Shown here piece by piece: positions 7,637-17,397 of a DNA stretch of 64,000 bases. Positions within the stretch are counted from its first letter, which is position 1; the number at the start of each line of letters is the position of its first letter. Under the pieces are notes generated by a model that saw only the letters and a list, made by a program, of their open reading frames with translations, was not told the DNA's origin and made no database searches. The stretch comes from Paracoccus sp. (in: a-proteobacteria). GTDB taxonomy: Bacteria; Pseudomonadota; Alphaproteobacteria; Rhodobacterales; Rhodobacteraceae. The translations under genes and the position numbers were made by a program. The stretch spans positions 94,824 to 158,823 of the forward strand of contig NZ_JAUNTO010000006.1 in the NCBI RefSeq assembly GCF_030538655.1, read 5' to 3'.

Positions 7637-8326
7637 ATGTCTTCGATCAGTGCAAAAATATATAAGCGTCTGGCATATAAGCTGCTGAACCGGATGCCTT
7701 ATGAGCGGCCTTTTGTTTTCGGGATCGGCCTGTCTAAAACCGCAACCACCACCCTGGCCGATGCGCTGACGATTCTGGGCTATAATGTGCAGGATAACCC
7801 GCCAATCACCAAGGTGCGGGACGGACGTATTATTATGGACTGGCCGTGGTGGCTGCGCGATTGCAATGCAATGACCGACCTGCCGGTGGCAGCCGTAATG
7901 CCGGAAATGGTCAGGAAATTTCCGAATGCCCATTTTATTTACACCACTCGAAAAATGGAAGCATGGCTGAAAAGTTGTAAAAGCCATTTTTCGCCCGAAC
8001 TGCATGCGGCGCGGGTGCAGCAGGGCAATGAATGGATGTTAGAGCTGTCAACCGCTATTTATGGTGAGGCCATCTTTACTGACCCGGAATCGTTCCGCCA
8101 GGCGTATTTGCGCCATGACCAGATGGTGCGCGAAATCGTTCCGGCCGAGCGGCTGTTGACGATTGATCTGACCACTAATCCCGGCTGGACACCACTCTGC
8201 GCCTTCCTTGGCAAACCAGTGCCGGTGCAGCCATTCCCGCATGCCAATGTCGGTATTTACAAGACGCAAGCAGCCACACTGGAACCTGCTGCGGCGCCGG
8301 AAAAAGAGACACTGCCTAGCAGTTAA
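7637..8326 (+). CDS. Sulfotransferase-family protein
   Basis: P-loop protein of the sulfotransferase superfamily, which moves sulfate from PAPS to an acceptor; the acceptor here is unknown. The 5'-phosphosulfate binding loop reads FGIGLSKTATTTL at about residues 26-38, and a second conserved segment FIYTTRKMEAWLKS (about 100-113) corresponds to the 3'-phosphate binding strand. About 229 aa from the ATG at 7637; a GTG at 7571 would add 22 residues lacking similarity. Base composition is clearly lower in G/C and codons are less biased than in neighbours, suggesting acquisition by transfer. It stands alone with no sulfate-activation genes nearby. Confidence 0.75.
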   Translation: MSSISAKIYKRLAYKLLNRMPYERPFVFGIGLSKTATTTLADALTILGYNVQDNPPITKVRDGRIIMDWPWWLRDCNAMTDLPVAAVMPEMVRKFPNAHFIYTTRKMEAWLKSCKSHFSPELHAARVQQGNEWMLELSTAIYGEAIFTDPESFRQAYLRHDQMVREIVPAERLLTIDLTTNPGWTPLCAFLGKPVPVQPFPHANVGIYKTQAATLEPAAAPEKETLPSS

Positions 8327-8835
8327 TCTGAAAAGTTCCCCTTTGCTTCAATAGAGCGGCGAAAAACGCCGGTTCAATATAGGAGAGGTCTGTAACGCTT
8401 TCGGTCAGAGGTTCGAAATCAGCAGTTGTCCCTCCATTCAGATCAGCCAAGACGACCCCATTACCCGTATAACATTAGGCATGGGGTAGCCGGTGAAAAT
8501 TTGTTTATAATCGAACAAATTCCCGAGCCGCCAACAACCATCTGCCCCCGCAGACCGGCGGCGCGGCATTGACCGGAAATCGCCTATCAATCTTGCCGGA
8601 GTATAGCCGCAGAGCCGGATGCCATCATGGCCACAAAGCCGATCTTGCGCTGAACCGTAGCAGAATTGCCCATGCCAAGCCGCCGCACCGGAGGCAAAGC
8701 AACCGCTTCTGCACCGTATCCCGTGCCCTGCCTGGCATGGCCCCCAATCCGGGGCGCATTGTTGATCGCGCCGTCTTGCGCATTTTTGCGCCTGCTGCCG
8801 TTGACGACAGGCCCCGGCCCGCCCAGTTTAGCACT
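8327..8835. other. Gene-free region after the sulfotransferase
   Basis: About 500 nt without a supportable gene. The first 200 nt share the A/T-rich character of the sulfotransferase gene and include CCCCAT...ATGGGG flanking an AT-rich stretch near 8457-8487. The frame of the downstream protease is open back to 8569, but the translated extension (Arg/His-rich) shows no domain and precedes a proper membrane-anchor start, so it is treated as non-coding. Confidence 0.5.
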
Positions 8836-9528
8836 ATGCTGAAACTGACCCCGATCCTGCTGATCCTCGCTTATGCCGCTGCGATGTGGTTCTTTTCTGT
8901 GTGGCGGCTGCGGGCGGAACTGGATGCACGCTCAACGCCACTGAACCATCCCCGGCTGAACCCTCTGCTGGATCGTTTGGGACAGGCGATGGGCATACCG
9001 CCGATCCGCGCACATATCTATGAGATCGAGCCGATCAACGGCCTTGCCGCCCCGGATGGCCGTATCTTCCTGACCCGAGGCTTTATCCGTAAACTGGATG
9101 CCGGGCAGGTCACGCCCGAGGAACTGGCCTCGGTCATTGCGCATGAGTTGGGCCATGTCGCGCATGGTCACACCCGCCGCCGCATGGTCGATTTTGCCGG
9201 TCAGAACGTGATCCGGGTGGTTCTGGTCGGCGTGCTGGGGCGGTTTATTCCGTTCGTCGGCGCGTGGATCGCAAATCTTGTGTCCTCGGCCATTGCCGCC
9301 CGCCTGTCGCAGCAGGATGAATACGAGGCCGATGCCTTTGCCAGCGCGCTGTTGGTCAAGGCGGGCATCGGCACCGCGCCGCAGAAATCGCTGTTCGGGA
9401 AACTGGACGCCCTGACCGGCACGGGCACGGGCAGCGCCCCGGCCTGGCTGCTGTCGCACCCCCGCACCGACAAGCGTATCGCCGCCATTCAGGCGAATGA
9501 AGCACGCTGGTCGGAACAGACGCGCTGA
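8836..9528 (+). CDS. M48-family membrane-anchored zinc metalloprotease
   Basis: Integral-membrane zinc peptidase of the M48 (HtpX/Ste24-related) family, 230 aa, probably acting in envelope protein quality control. Residues 3-22 are a hydrophobic N-terminal anchor. The zinc-binding HELGH is at residues 103-107 with the third ligand in the downstream EYEAD motif; a hydrophobic stretch at about 126-150 lies between them. The ATG at 8836 is chosen because it begins right at the anchor. It is shorter than HtpX and lacks its multiple transmembrane segments. It converges on the RTX gene with 14 nt between stops. Confidence 0.85.
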   Translation: MLKLTPILLILAYAAAMWFFSVWRLRAELDARSTPLNHPRLNPLLDRLGQAMGIPPIRAHIYEIEPINGLAAPDGRIFLTRGFIRKLDAGQVTPEELASVIAHELGHVAHGHTRRRMVDFAGQNVIRVVLVGVLGRFIPFVGAWIANLVSSAIAARLSQQDEYEADAFASALLVKAGIGTAPQKSLFGKLDALTGTGTGSAPAWLLSHPRTDKRIAAIQANEARWSEQTR

Positions 9529-9542
9529 AGGCGGCGATTGGC

Positions 9543-11819
9543 TTAGGTAAAGATGAAATCGCTGGCGTCGATCTGGTTCAAATCAGCCCCGGCGACAACA
9601 ACTGTCGTGCTGCCGGCAAAGCTGTTGTGAACCACCTGCACCCCGGCGGCGATCTTGGTGATATTCAGGCTGTAGATCGAACCGGCGCCTTCGAATTCGA
9701 TCTTGTCCAGCCCGTCTTGCCAGTCATTGATCCGCGCCCAGCCTTCGTTGCGGCCAAAGACAAAGGTGTCGGCCCCTGCCCCGCCCCACAACTGATCGCG
9801 TCCGGTGCCGCCGATCAGCCGGTCGGCCCCTGCGCCGCCGTAAAGGCTGTCGTTCCCGGCCCCGCCGTTCAGTGTGTCGTTGCCATTGCCGCCGCGCAGC
9901 ACATCGGCACCATTACCGCCGTTCAGCCGGTCGTGGCCATTGCCGCCCTCAAGCGTGTCGTTCCCGGCCCCGCCATGCAGCGTGTCGTTACCGCCGCCGC
10001 CAAAGATACGGTCGTTCCCGGCATTCCCCCAGATCTGGTTCGCGCCATTATCGCCATAGATGGTATCGTTCCCCGACCCGCCGATAACGTTTTCCACCTG
10101 CCGGATGATGTCGCGGCCATAGCCGGTGTCCTGCGCCCCGGTCAGCGCCAGCGAGACATTCGCCCCGGCCGAGCCGCTGAACCGCACTGCGTCGATCCCG
10201 GCGCCGCCGATGATCAGATCATTGCCCGCGCCACCGTCCAGCGTATCGTTGCCCGCACCGCCGCGCAGCGTGTCATGGCCTGCACCGCCAATCAGCAGAT
10301 CGTTGCCATTGCCGCCCTCCAGACTGTCGCGACCATTCCCGCCATCCAGCGTGTCGTGACCATTGCCGCCCAGCAGGGTGTCATTACCTGCCCCGCCGAT
10401 CAGACGATCATTGCCGCCCATGCCGGAAATCAGATCGTTGCCCGCACCGCCGTTCAGCACATTCGCGCCGCCGTTTCCGGTGAGGGTGTCATTGCCGTCC
10501 GCCGTGGTGACGTTTTCAATGGAAATCAGCCGGTCGCGGCCCGAGGACAGCGTATCCTGAAACCCGGTGATCCGCAGATCGACGCGCGTGGCCGCATTCA
10601 CGACATATTGCGCCGTATCCAGCCCGGTGCCGCCGCGCAGCACGTCATTTCCTTCGCCGCCGATCAGCGTGTCGTTACCGCCATTGCCGAACAGCGTGTC
10701 GTTTCCGGCCCCCCCGCGAATCACGTTGTCGTTGTCCTGCCCGTGCAGTTCTTCGGGTGCACTGGTGCCATTCACATCTCGTGCGTTCGAGGTGACTTTC
10801 AGCCTGAATTCGCCCGAAGGTGAGGAGCTGGAATCATTGCCCGTAACAGCGACAAAGAACGTGCCCCCGCCCGTCGAGGTATAGCTTAGCACATTCGACG
10901 ATCCCTGCGTGCCCGTCACGCGGGTTCCCTGCGCATCCAGCAGCGTAAGGAAGTGATACCCCAGCTTGTCCAGCGTGCCGGTGCCGACCGATTCAAGGCG
11001 ATAGGTCTGCCCCGCTGCCAGCGTGATCTTGAACCAGTCGGAATCGTTTCTGGCGTCAATCCGTCCGCTCAGGGCCTGACCCGTCACCATATTGCCTTCG
11101 GTCAGCGTGTCGCCGCGCACCTTGTCACGCATATCAGATACGAGACGATAATCGCCTGCGCCGTTAACCCGGCCATAATAATCATAGACCGCGATATAAA
11201 AATCCCCGGTCTGGGCCGGACGATAGCCAAGCGCGGTGTTCGCGCCGACAGAGGTGATCTCGGTGCCATTGGCATCCATCAGCGCGATGCGGCCGGTGCT
11301 TGTGTTCAGCGGGTTATTGCCACCGGCGCTGGTCAGAACGAAACCATGCGAATACCCTTCGGTCAGGGTGACGCGATACCAGTCAGAGTCGTATTTTTGC
11401 CCAAGGCTGCCGGTGGTTGCGCCATTAACCACCACACTGGCGTCCGTGATCGTGCCCCGCTTTACATCATCATTGACATTGGCATGGATGATATAATTGC
11501 CCGTCCGCTGATAAAGCCCCGCCATGCTGACGAAATAAGTGCCGGTCTCGGTCGCGGTAAATGAAACCGACGATGTTACCGAAGACGTGTAAGAATCAGA
11601 TCCTGTCAGCCGCAGACCATTCGAATCCAGAAGTGTAATACCCCCGGATTGCAGCGAATTCGGGCCACCATCGCCCGAAAAGCTGAATTCATAGCGTAGA
11701 CCCGCGACAACATCAAAACGCCACCAATCGACATCCCCCGAAAAATCGATAGCACTGCGATACTGACCCGAGCCGGTGATCCGTGCCGTCGTGCTGGTGT
11801 TGCCAGGAATGTTTACCAT
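9543..11819 (-). CDS. RTX calcium-binding secreted protein with three PPC-like domains
   Basis: Large acidic exoprotein, 758 aa, probably secreted by a type I system that is not encoded here. The N-terminal 345 residues form three tandem beta-sandwich repeats of about 110 residues resembling bacterial pre-peptidase C-terminal (PPC) domains, each with a DSDW(Y/F)xxxL-type motif. From about 355 on there are three blocks of nonapeptide GGxGxDxLx repeats, which bind calcium in a beta-roll, separated by DxVxF...GxDxIxxxENV spacers. The last 60 residues are the C-terminal secretion region. No enzymatic domain was found, so it may act as an adhesin, S-layer or matrix protein. ATG 11819 has a GGGAGG ribosome binding site. 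Confidence 0.88.
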   Translation of the reverse strand: MVNIPGNTSTTARITGSGQYRSAIDFSGDVDWWRFDVVAGLRYEFSFSGDGGPNSLQSGGITLLDSNGLRLTGSDSYTSSVTSSVSFTATETGTYFVSMAGLYQRTGNYIIHANVNDDVKRGTITDASVVVNGATTGSLGQKYDSDWYRVTLTEGYSHGFVLTSAGGNNPLNTSTGRIALMDANGTEITSVGANTALGYRPAQTGDFYIAVYDYYGRVNGAGDYRLVSDMRDKVRGDTLTEGNMVTGQALSGRIDARNDSDWFKITLAAGQTYRLESVGTGTLDKLGYHFLTLLDAQGTRVTGTQGSSNVLSYTSTGGGTFFVAVTGNDSSSSPSGEFRLKVTSNARDVNGTSAPEELHGQDNDNVIRGGAGNDTLFGNGGNDTLIGGEGNDVLRGGTGLDTAQYVVNAATRVDLRITGFQDTLSSGRDRLISIENVTTADGNDTLTGNGGANVLNGGAGNDLISGMGGNDRLIGGAGNDTLLGGNGHDTLDGGNGRDSLEGGNGNDLLIGGAGHDTLRGGAGNDTLDGGAGNDLIIGGAGIDAVRFSGSAGANVSLALTGAQDTGYGRDIIRQVENVIGGSGNDTIYGDNGANQIWGNAGNDRIFGGGGNDTLHGGAGNDTLEGGNGHDRLNGGNGADVLRGGNGNDTLNGGAGNDSLYGGAGADRLIGGTGRDQLWGGAGADTFVFGRNEGWARINDWQDGLDKIEFEGAGSIYSLNITKIAAGVQVVHNSFAGSTTVVVAGADLNQIDASDFIFT

Positions 11820-12003
11820 GGTCTGCCTCCCAAAGTAGCAATCGTTAACCTTTCCTACCCTTGGGGAAAGTCGCGTGGGCCGTCAAGCCTCAGATCATCG
11901 CAACCATCGCGGCGACCTTGCCACTATGGCTGTGCGACCTTAAGCCTCTTTCCTGAACCACCAGAGGATGACAATCTGCCCCGGAACGAATAACCAACTG
12001 ACC

Positions 12004-13185
12004 ATGAACCGCATTTTTCGCCGCCGGGTGCTGTATATCCCCGGCTATGACCCGATCCCGCCGCGCCGCTACCGCGAGCTTTATCGCCGCGAGGGGGCCG
12101 ATCAGGCGCGGATTTCCGGCTATACACTGGTGCAGGCGAATCGTGGGGATGACACCGGCTTTGGCTGGGCGGCGGACAGCCGTATCAAGGGCGCACAGAC
12201 CCATACCGAATTCGAAGTGCTGGTCTGGGGCGACATCGTGCAGGGGTCGATGGGGCGGTCGATTCCGGCCACCTATCTGCAACTGGCGCAGACGGTATGG
12301 GCTTATGTCGGTTCGGGGGCGTTGTGGCGGCTGATGCGGCTCAGGCGTGGGCCGGTGATCGCGGCGCTCTATCCGATTGCGGTGCTACTGGCGCAACTGG
12401 TCGTGGCCTTGCTGCTGGCCGCGCTTGCGGCATGGGCTGTGGCGCATCTGTCGGGCTGGCTTGCAGCCCCGGTCGCCGCGCTGGTTTTTGCGGCGGTGCT
12501 GATGCTGTGGCGGCGGCTGGATGGCCGTATCTTCGCCTATTACCTGATGCATGATTACGCCCTGACCGCCCGGACTGGCGGTGCCTATCCGCCTGCGCTG
12601 GAAACCCGGATCGCCGCCTTTACCGACCGTATCGCGCAGGTTCTGGCGCAAGATTGGGACGAGGTGCTGATCGTCGGCCATTCCTCGGGTGCCTGTATCG
12701 CGGTGTCGGCGGTGGCTGACCTCCTGCGCCGGGGCACGTCGCCGCAACGGCTGTCGCTGATGACACTGGGTCACGTCGTGCCAATGCTGACGGCCCTGCC
12801 CCGCGCCGACCGGCTGCGCGCGGATCTGACCATGCTGGCCGGGCAGGATGGCATATTCTGGCTGGATGTCACCGCGCCGGGCGATGCCTGCTGCTTTGGC
12901 CTGTGTGATCCGGTAGCGGTGAACGGGCTGACCCCGCCGGGCGGCCAGCGCGGCCCGCTGGTCCTGTCGGCGGCCTTCACACAAACCCTGTCGCCCGAAC
13001 GGCAAAGGGCGATGCGCTGGCGCTGGTTCCGGCGGCATTTTCAGTATCTTTGCGCCTTTGACCTGCCAAGGGATTACGACTATTTCGCCATCACCGCCGG
13101 GCCGCAAAGCCTGCGCCAGCGGTTCGGCGCGCGCGGCCATTCGCCGGGGCGCATCACCCGCCCGGCACTGGCGATGCAGCCATGA
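12004..13185 (+). CDS. Membrane-associated alpha/beta-hydrolase-like protein
   Basis: Conserved protein of 393 aa with a probable serine-hydrolase fold. The nucleophile elbow GHSSG is at about residues 223-227 after a beta strand (DEVLIVGHSSGA). Two hydrophobic segments at about 120-165 form a membrane hairpin splitting the N-terminal part. The start MNRIFRRRVLYIPGYDP is at 12004; VLYIPGYDP resembles the first strand of lipase-like hydrolases. Substrate unknown. The stop overlaps the start of the P450 gene (ATGA), implying one transcript and related function, such as lipid or sterol modification (inference). An in-frame ATG at 11968 would add 12 unlikely residues. Confidence 0.7.
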   Translation: MNRIFRRRVLYIPGYDPIPPRRYRELYRREGADQARISGYTLVQANRGDDTGFGWAADSRIKGAQTHTEFEVLVWGDIVQGSMGRSIPATYLQLAQTVWAYVGSGALWRLMRLRRGPVIAALYPIAVLLAQLVVALLLAALAAWAVAHLSGWLAAPVAALVFAAVLMLWRRLDGRIFAYYLMHDYALTARTGGAYPPALETRIAAFTDRIAQVLAQDWDEVLIVGHSSGACIAVSAVADLLRRGTSPQRLSLMTLGHVVPMLTALPRADRLRADLTMLAGQDGIFWLDVTAPGDACCFGLCDPVAVNGLTPPGGQRGPLVLSAAFTQTLSPERQRAMRWRWFRRHFQYLCAFDLPRDYDYFAITAGPQSLRQRFGARGHSPGRITRPALAMQP

Positions 13186-14528
13186 TCCCGCCCAAGCCCC
13201 CTGCCGCGCCCAAAGGCGGCGGTGTGCTGCGGCTGGCCCGAGCCTTTCGGCGCGATCTGTTGTCGGCCCTGCCCGCGCATCTCTATCACGCCCGCATGGC
13301 CGAGTTCCGCAGCCCGCTGATCCACAGCTTTTTCTGCAACGATCCGGCGCTGGTGCGGCTGGTGCTGTCGGAACGCCCCGGCGATTTCCCCAAATCCAAC
13401 CGCCTGCGCGAAGGGCTGGCGCCGCTGCTGGGCCGGTCGGTCTTTGTCACAAACGGTGCCGAGTGGGAATTCCAGCGCCGCATCATCGACCCCGCCTTTG
13501 CGGGTGGGCGGCTGCATCTGATCTTTCCGGCAATGCGCGCCGCCGCCGAGGCCGCCCTGACCCGCCTGCCCCAAGGCGAACAGGACATTGAACCCGAATG
13601 CAGCCATGCCGCCGCCGACATCATCTTTCGCACGCTGTTTTCCCTGCCCATCGAACACGAAACCGCCAACCGCGTGTTCCATGCCTTCCGCGCCCATCAG
13701 GACGCGCAGCCGGTCGTCAACCCCGCCGCGCTGATCCCATGGCCTCGCTGGCTGCCCCGGCTACACGCGCGCCAGACCCGGCGCACAGCGATGGAAATTC
13801 GCGGGCTGATCTCGGATATGGTCAACCGGCGGATGCAGGCAATCCAGAACGGCACCGCCCCCGACGATCTGGCTACCCGGATCATGACTACGCCCGATCC
13901 CGAAACCGGCCGCCGCTTTACCACTGCGGAAATGACCGATCAGGTGGCGATCTTTTTCCTGGCCGGGCATGAAACCAGCGCCGCCGCCTTGGCGTGGTCG
14001 CTGTGGCTGCTGGCCGCAAACCCCGAATGGCAGGCCCGCGTCAGTGCCGAAGCCGATGCCGCCGGACCGCTGACCAGCTTTGCCGATCTGTCTGCCTTGC
14101 GCCTGACCCGCAACACCTTCCGCGAGGCGATGCGCCTCTACCCGCCGGTGCCGATGATGGTGCGCCAAGTCACCAAACCCGAAACCCTGCGCGACCGCCC
14201 GGCCAAACCGGGGGCGCAGATTGTGCTGTCGCCCTGGCACCTGCACCGGCACGACCGGATCTGGCCCGACCCCGACAGCTTTGACCCCGAACGGTGGGAT
14301 CGCCCCGACAACCGCCACGCCGCGCGCAGCGCCTATATCCCCTTCTCGGTCGGCCCGCGTGTCTGCCCCGGCGCCGGTTTCGCGATGGCCGAAGGCGTGC
14401 TGATGCTGGCCCTCATCACCCGCCAGTTTCACCTGTCGCCCGGCGCACAAGCGCCGATCCCGCAGGCACGCCTGACCACGCGCGGCCAGAACGGCATCCG
14501 TATCACGCTGAAACGCCGCACCCCCTGA
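13182..14528 (+). CDS. Cytochrome P450
   Basis: Heme-thiolate monooxygenase, 448 aa, soluble, needing an external electron donor not encoded here. The oxygen-activation motif AGHETS is at residues 261-266 in the I helix, the ExxR pair is E315-R318, and the heme-ligand cysteine is C395 in FSVGPRVCPGAG. The substrate is unknown; this type of bacterial P450 often hydroxylates fatty acids or hydrophobic compounds. The start overlaps the preceding hydrolase stop by 4 nt. It converges on the potA-like gene, and the space between contains one copy of the dispersed 3' element. Confidence 0.93.
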   Translation: MIPPKPPAAPKGGGVLRLARAFRRDLLSALPAHLYHARMAEFRSPLIHSFFCNDPALVRLVLSERPGDFPKSNRLREGLAPLLGRSVFVTNGAEWEFQRRIIDPAFAGGRLHLIFPAMRAAAEAALTRLPQGEQDIEPECSHAAADIIFRTLFSLPIEHETANRVFHAFRAHQDAQPVVNPAALIPWPRWLPRLHARQTRRTAMEIRGLISDMVNRRMQAIQNGTAPDDLATRIMTTPDPETGRRFTTAEMTDQVAIFFLAGHETSAAALAWSLWLLAANPEWQARVSAEADAAGPLTSFADLSALRLTRNTFREAMRLYPPVPMMVRQVTKPETLRDRPAKPGAQIVLSPWHLHRHDRIWPDPDSFDPERWDRPDNRHAARSAYIPFSVGPRVCPGAGFAMAEGVLMLALITRQFHLSPGAQAPIPQARLTTRGQNGIRITLKRRTP

Positions 14529-14531
14529 CAG

Positions 14532-14583
14532 GCATCTTCTGTCCCGAAATATCCTCTGGGGGTCCGGGGGGCGAAGCGCCCCC
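14532..14583 (-). repeat. Dispersed 3' element, copy 1 (after potA)
   Basis: On the minus strand: hairpin GGGGGCG-CTT-CGCCCCC, then a GGACCCCC block, GAGGATATTTC, and the tail GGGACAGAAGATGC. It begins about 15 nt after the potA stop and follows that gene in the same orientation. Four other copies in the window share hairpin, GATATTT core or tail. Confidence 0.65.
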
Positions 14584-14597
14584 GGCGGCAACCGCGC

Positions 14598-15716
14598 CTA
14601 TCGGAACAGCACCAAAGACCCCGGCGACCACGCCAGCCGGGTGCGCGACCCGACATCCTGCACATCGCGCCCGAACACATTGCGCATGGAAATCCGCACA
14701 GGTTTCAGCGGGCCGCCGCGCTCCATCCCGTCCAGCCGCAGGTCGTAATAGGTCATGTCGCCGTAATAGACCACTTCGTCGATGGTGGCCTCGGTCTCGC
14801 GCGGCTGCGGGTTCTGGGCCGAAGGCGACAGCAGCGTCATCGTCTCGGGGCGAAAGCCGATCATCGGGGCGGTATCTTCGGGCGACAGGCGGCTGATCTG
14901 TCCGGGCGGCAGCATGACCTCGCCCAGACCCGGCACCTGAACGGTGACGTTGCCTGCCGCGTCCTCGCCGCGAATATCGGCGGGCAGAAAGTTCATCACG
15001 CCGATGAAATCGGCCACGCGGCGATTGGCCGGGCGGGCATACAGCGCCTCGGGTCCGTCCAGTTGCGCAATCTCGCCCTCGAACATGACGGCGATACGAT
15101 CAGACATGACCAGGGCTTCTTCCTGATCGTGTGTGACCAGAACAAAGGTGATGCCGACCTGCCGTTGCAGCTTGATCAGCTCGACCTGCATCTGCTCGCG
15201 CATCTTGCGATCCAGCGCGGACAGCGGTTCATCCAGCAGTAACACCTTGGGTTTCAGGATCAGCGCACGGGCCAGCGCCACCCGCTGCCGCTGCCCGCCC
15301 GACAGGGCATGAGCGGCGCGCGCCCCATACCCCTTCAGGCCGACCATGGCCAAAGCCTCATCCACCATGGCCGCCTTTTCCGCCTTGGATCGCGGGTCGC
15401 GGCGCAGACCAAAGGCGACATTCTGCGCCACGGTCAGATGCGGGAAAATCGCATAGGACTGGAACACCATATTGGTGGGGCGCTTGTTGGCGGGCACCTC
15501 CTCCATATGACGACCGTCGATCAGAACAGCACCGGATGAAATATCCTCGAACCCGGCAATGGTGCGCAAAAGCGTGGTCTTGCCGCAGCCCGACGGACCC
15601 AGCAGCGAAAAGAACTCGCCCTCGTGGATGGTCAGGTCGATCCCGCGCAGGGCGTGATAATCGCCGTAGTATTTATGCACATCCTGACATTCGATCATCG
15701 GTTTACGGTCGCTCAT
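14598..15716 (-). CDS. potA: Spermidine/putrescine-type ABC transporter ATPase
   Basis: ATP-hydrolysing subunit of a polyamine-type (PotABC) importer, 372 aa. Walker A GPSGCGKT is near residues 39-46, the signature LSGGQRQR near 140-147, Walker B LLLDEPLSALD follows, and the switch histidine is in LVTHDQ. The C-terminal 130 residues form the TOBE regulatory domain. It overlaps potC by 4 nt (ATGA) and ends the potB-potC-potA operon. Putrescine/spermidine is the family default; related systems move other cationic or small organic solutes. Confidence 0.9.
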   Translation of the reverse strand: MSDRKPMIECQDVHKYYGDYHALRGIDLTIHEGEFFSLLGPSGCGKTTLLRTIAGFEDISSGAVLIDGRHMEEVPANKRPTNMVFQSYAIFPHLTVAQNVAFGLRRDPRSKAEKAAMVDEALAMVGLKGYGARAAHALSGGQRQRVALARALILKPKVLLLDEPLSALDRKMREQMQVELIKLQRQVGITFVLVTHDQEEALVMSDRIAVMFEGEIAQLDGPEALYARPANRRVADFIGVMNFLPADIRGEDAAGNVTVQVPGLGEVMLPPGQISRLSPEDTAPMIGFRPETMTLLSPSAQNPQPRETEATIDEVVYYGDMTYYDLRLDGMERGGPLKPVRISMRNVFGRDVQDVGSRTRLAWSPGSLVLFR

Positions 15717-16534
15717 GACAGAAATCCTCCGCTGTCCTTCTTGCCGGTGCGGGCAACGCCACGGCGGCGGAAATACTCGGCTGTTGCCAACAAGATGATC
15801 GACAGCGCCACCAGCACGGTGCCAAGCGCCATAATCATCGGAATCGCCTTGGGAAAGCGCAGCTGGCTGAAGATATAGGTGGGCAGGGTCGGTTCATTCC
15901 CCGCCAGGAAAAAGGCGATGATGAACTCGTCCAGACTGATGGTGAACGAAATCAGCAGCGACGAAATCACCCCCGGCATCACCAGTGGCAGGGTAATCAG
16001 CCGAAATGCGCCCCAGCGGGTTTCGCCCAGATCATAGGCCGCTTCCTCAAGCGAGGTATCCAGACTGGCAAAAGCGGTGGACAGAATGGCGACCGCATAA
16101 GGCATGCAGATCAGCGTATGGCCCAGAATGACCGTCCAGATCGACAGCGGCAGCCCGATGCCCAGCAATACCACCAACAGCGACACCGCCACGATGATTT
16201 CGGGCAGCACCATGGGCAGCAGGATAAAGCCCATCATCGCGCCCTTGCCCGGAAAGCTGAACCGGGTCGAGGCGCGGGCGGCAAAGATCCCCAGACAGGT
16301 CGCCAGCACGGATGACGACACCGCAATCAGCAGCGAGTTCATCAGCGCCCGCCGCAGCGTCGGGTTGGCCCACATCTGCGTAAACCATTCGGTCGTGAAT
16401 CCGTTCAGCGGAAAGGCGACGATGGTGCCGGAATTGAATGCGAAAGTCGGCAGCAAGGCGATCGGCGCATACAGAAACAGCAGATACAGCAGCGCATAGG
16501 CGCGCAGGCCCGAACCTTGGAAACGCGCTCTCAT
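15713..16534 (-). CDS. potC: Polyamine-type ABC transporter permease (PotC-like)
   Basis: Inner-membrane permease with six predicted helices, 273 aa. The cytoplasmic coupling motif (EAA loop) reads EEAAYDLGETRWGAFRLITLPLVMPG at about 165-190. It pairs with the PotB-like permease, with which it overlaps by 4 nt, and with the ATPase downstream. No periplasmic binding protein gene is adjacent. Confidence 0.88.
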   Translation of the reverse strand: MRARFQGSGLRAYALLYLLFLYAPIALLPTFAFNSGTIVAFPLNGFTTEWFTQMWANPTLRRALMNSLLIAVSSSVLATCLGIFAARASTRFSFPGKGAMMGFILLPMVLPEIIVAVSLLVVLLGIGLPLSIWTVILGHTLICMPYAVAILSTAFASLDTSLEEAAYDLGETRWGAFRLITLPLVMPGVISSLLISFTISLDEFIIAFFLAGNEPTLPTYIFSQLRFPKAIPMIMALGTVLVALSIILLATAEYFRRRGVARTGKKDSGGFLS

Positions 16535-17397
16535 TGCCGCACCTTCAGGAAACGCCGGTTCACGAACAGAAACAGCCCGCTGACCAGCCCGACAACCAGC
16601 ATGGCGCTGATGGCGATGGCGGACCCCAACGGTTTGTTATCCAAGGGCAGCATCTGCGCCTGCACCATATTGGCGATCATCGGAATGCGCCCGCCGCCGA
16701 TCAGCGTCGGCGTAACGTAATCGCCCACAGTCGGGATGAACACGATCAGCACCGCCGCGATCACCCCCGGCATCGCCAGCGGCAGCGTGACGCGCCAGAA
16801 TGTCATCGCCCGCGATTCGCCCAAGTCGCGCCCCGCCTCTAGCAAGGAACGGTCGATCTTTTCCAGCGCCACAAAGATCGGCAGGATCGCAAAGGGCGCA
16901 TAGGCGTGCGCCAGCGTCATCACGATGGCCCCCACCGTGCGCAGCATGGTGATGGGCTGATCCGTGATCCCCAGCCCCATCAGGGCCGAGTTGATAACGC
17001 CGTTCTGTTCCATGATGACGGACCACAGAAACACCCGGATCAGATAGCTGGTCCAGAACGGGATCGTTATCAGAAACAGCCACAGCGCCTTGCGTTCGGG
17101 GCGCACCACAAAACTGACGTAATAGGCAATCGGAAAGGCCAGCAGCACGGTCACAGCCGTGACCGAAACCGACACATACAGCGACCGCCACATCAGTGCC
17201 CGCACCACCGGATCGGTCAGCACAAAGTGATAGTTTTCCCACGTCAGCGTCGGAATGATTTCCAGATAGCCATCGGTCAGAAAGCTGTAGGACAGGATCG
17301 TCAGCAGCGGTGCGGCCAGCACCAGCACCGCATAGATGAACGGCGGCGCGATCAGGGAATAGCCCTGTGCGGCCTCGGATCTGCGGCTTATTGCCAT
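16531..17397 (-). CDS. potB: Polyamine-type ABC transporter permease (PotB-like)
   Basis: First gene of the importer operon, 288 aa, six predicted membrane helices. The EAA coupling loop is EAGRDLGESRAMTFWRVTLPLAMPG at about 185-210. The start ATG at 17397 is preceded by AGAGGGG. Upstream (17398-17532) there is an 11-bp direct repeat TTTGGCGGATT at 17425 and 17489 and a single TGTGCACAGGT at 17510, matching the unit of the 11-bp array near 21 kb. Confidence 0.88.
   Translation of the reverse strand: MAISRRSEAAQGYSLIAPPFIYAVLVLAAPLLTILSYSFLTDGYLEIIPTLTWENYHFVLTDPVVRALMWRSLYVSVSVTAVTVLLAFPIAYYVSFVVRPERKALWLFLITIPFWTSYLIRVFLWSVIMEQNGVINSALMGLGITDQPITMLRTVGAIVMTLAHAYAPFAILPIFVALEKIDRSLLEAGRDLGESRAMTFWRVTLPLAMPGVIAAVLIVFIPTVGDYVTPTLIGGGRIPMIANMVQAQMLPLDNKPLGSAIAISAMLVVGLVSGLFLFVNRRFLKVRQ

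Noticed and set aside
8569-8835. N-terminal extension of the M48 protease
   Set aside because: The extension has no domain or signal features, and the ATG at 8836 opens exactly at the membrane anchor.
9770-10760. Regular DNA repeats considered as a CRISPR or minisatellite
   Set aside because: Units are 27 nt and multiples, encode calcium-binding nonapeptides, vary in sequence and have no spacers.
9627-10823. Long plus-strand frame of about 400 codons with repetitive sequence
   Set aside because: It mirrors the GGxGxDxLx nonapeptide repeats of the RTX gene on the other strand; repeats keep all frames open.
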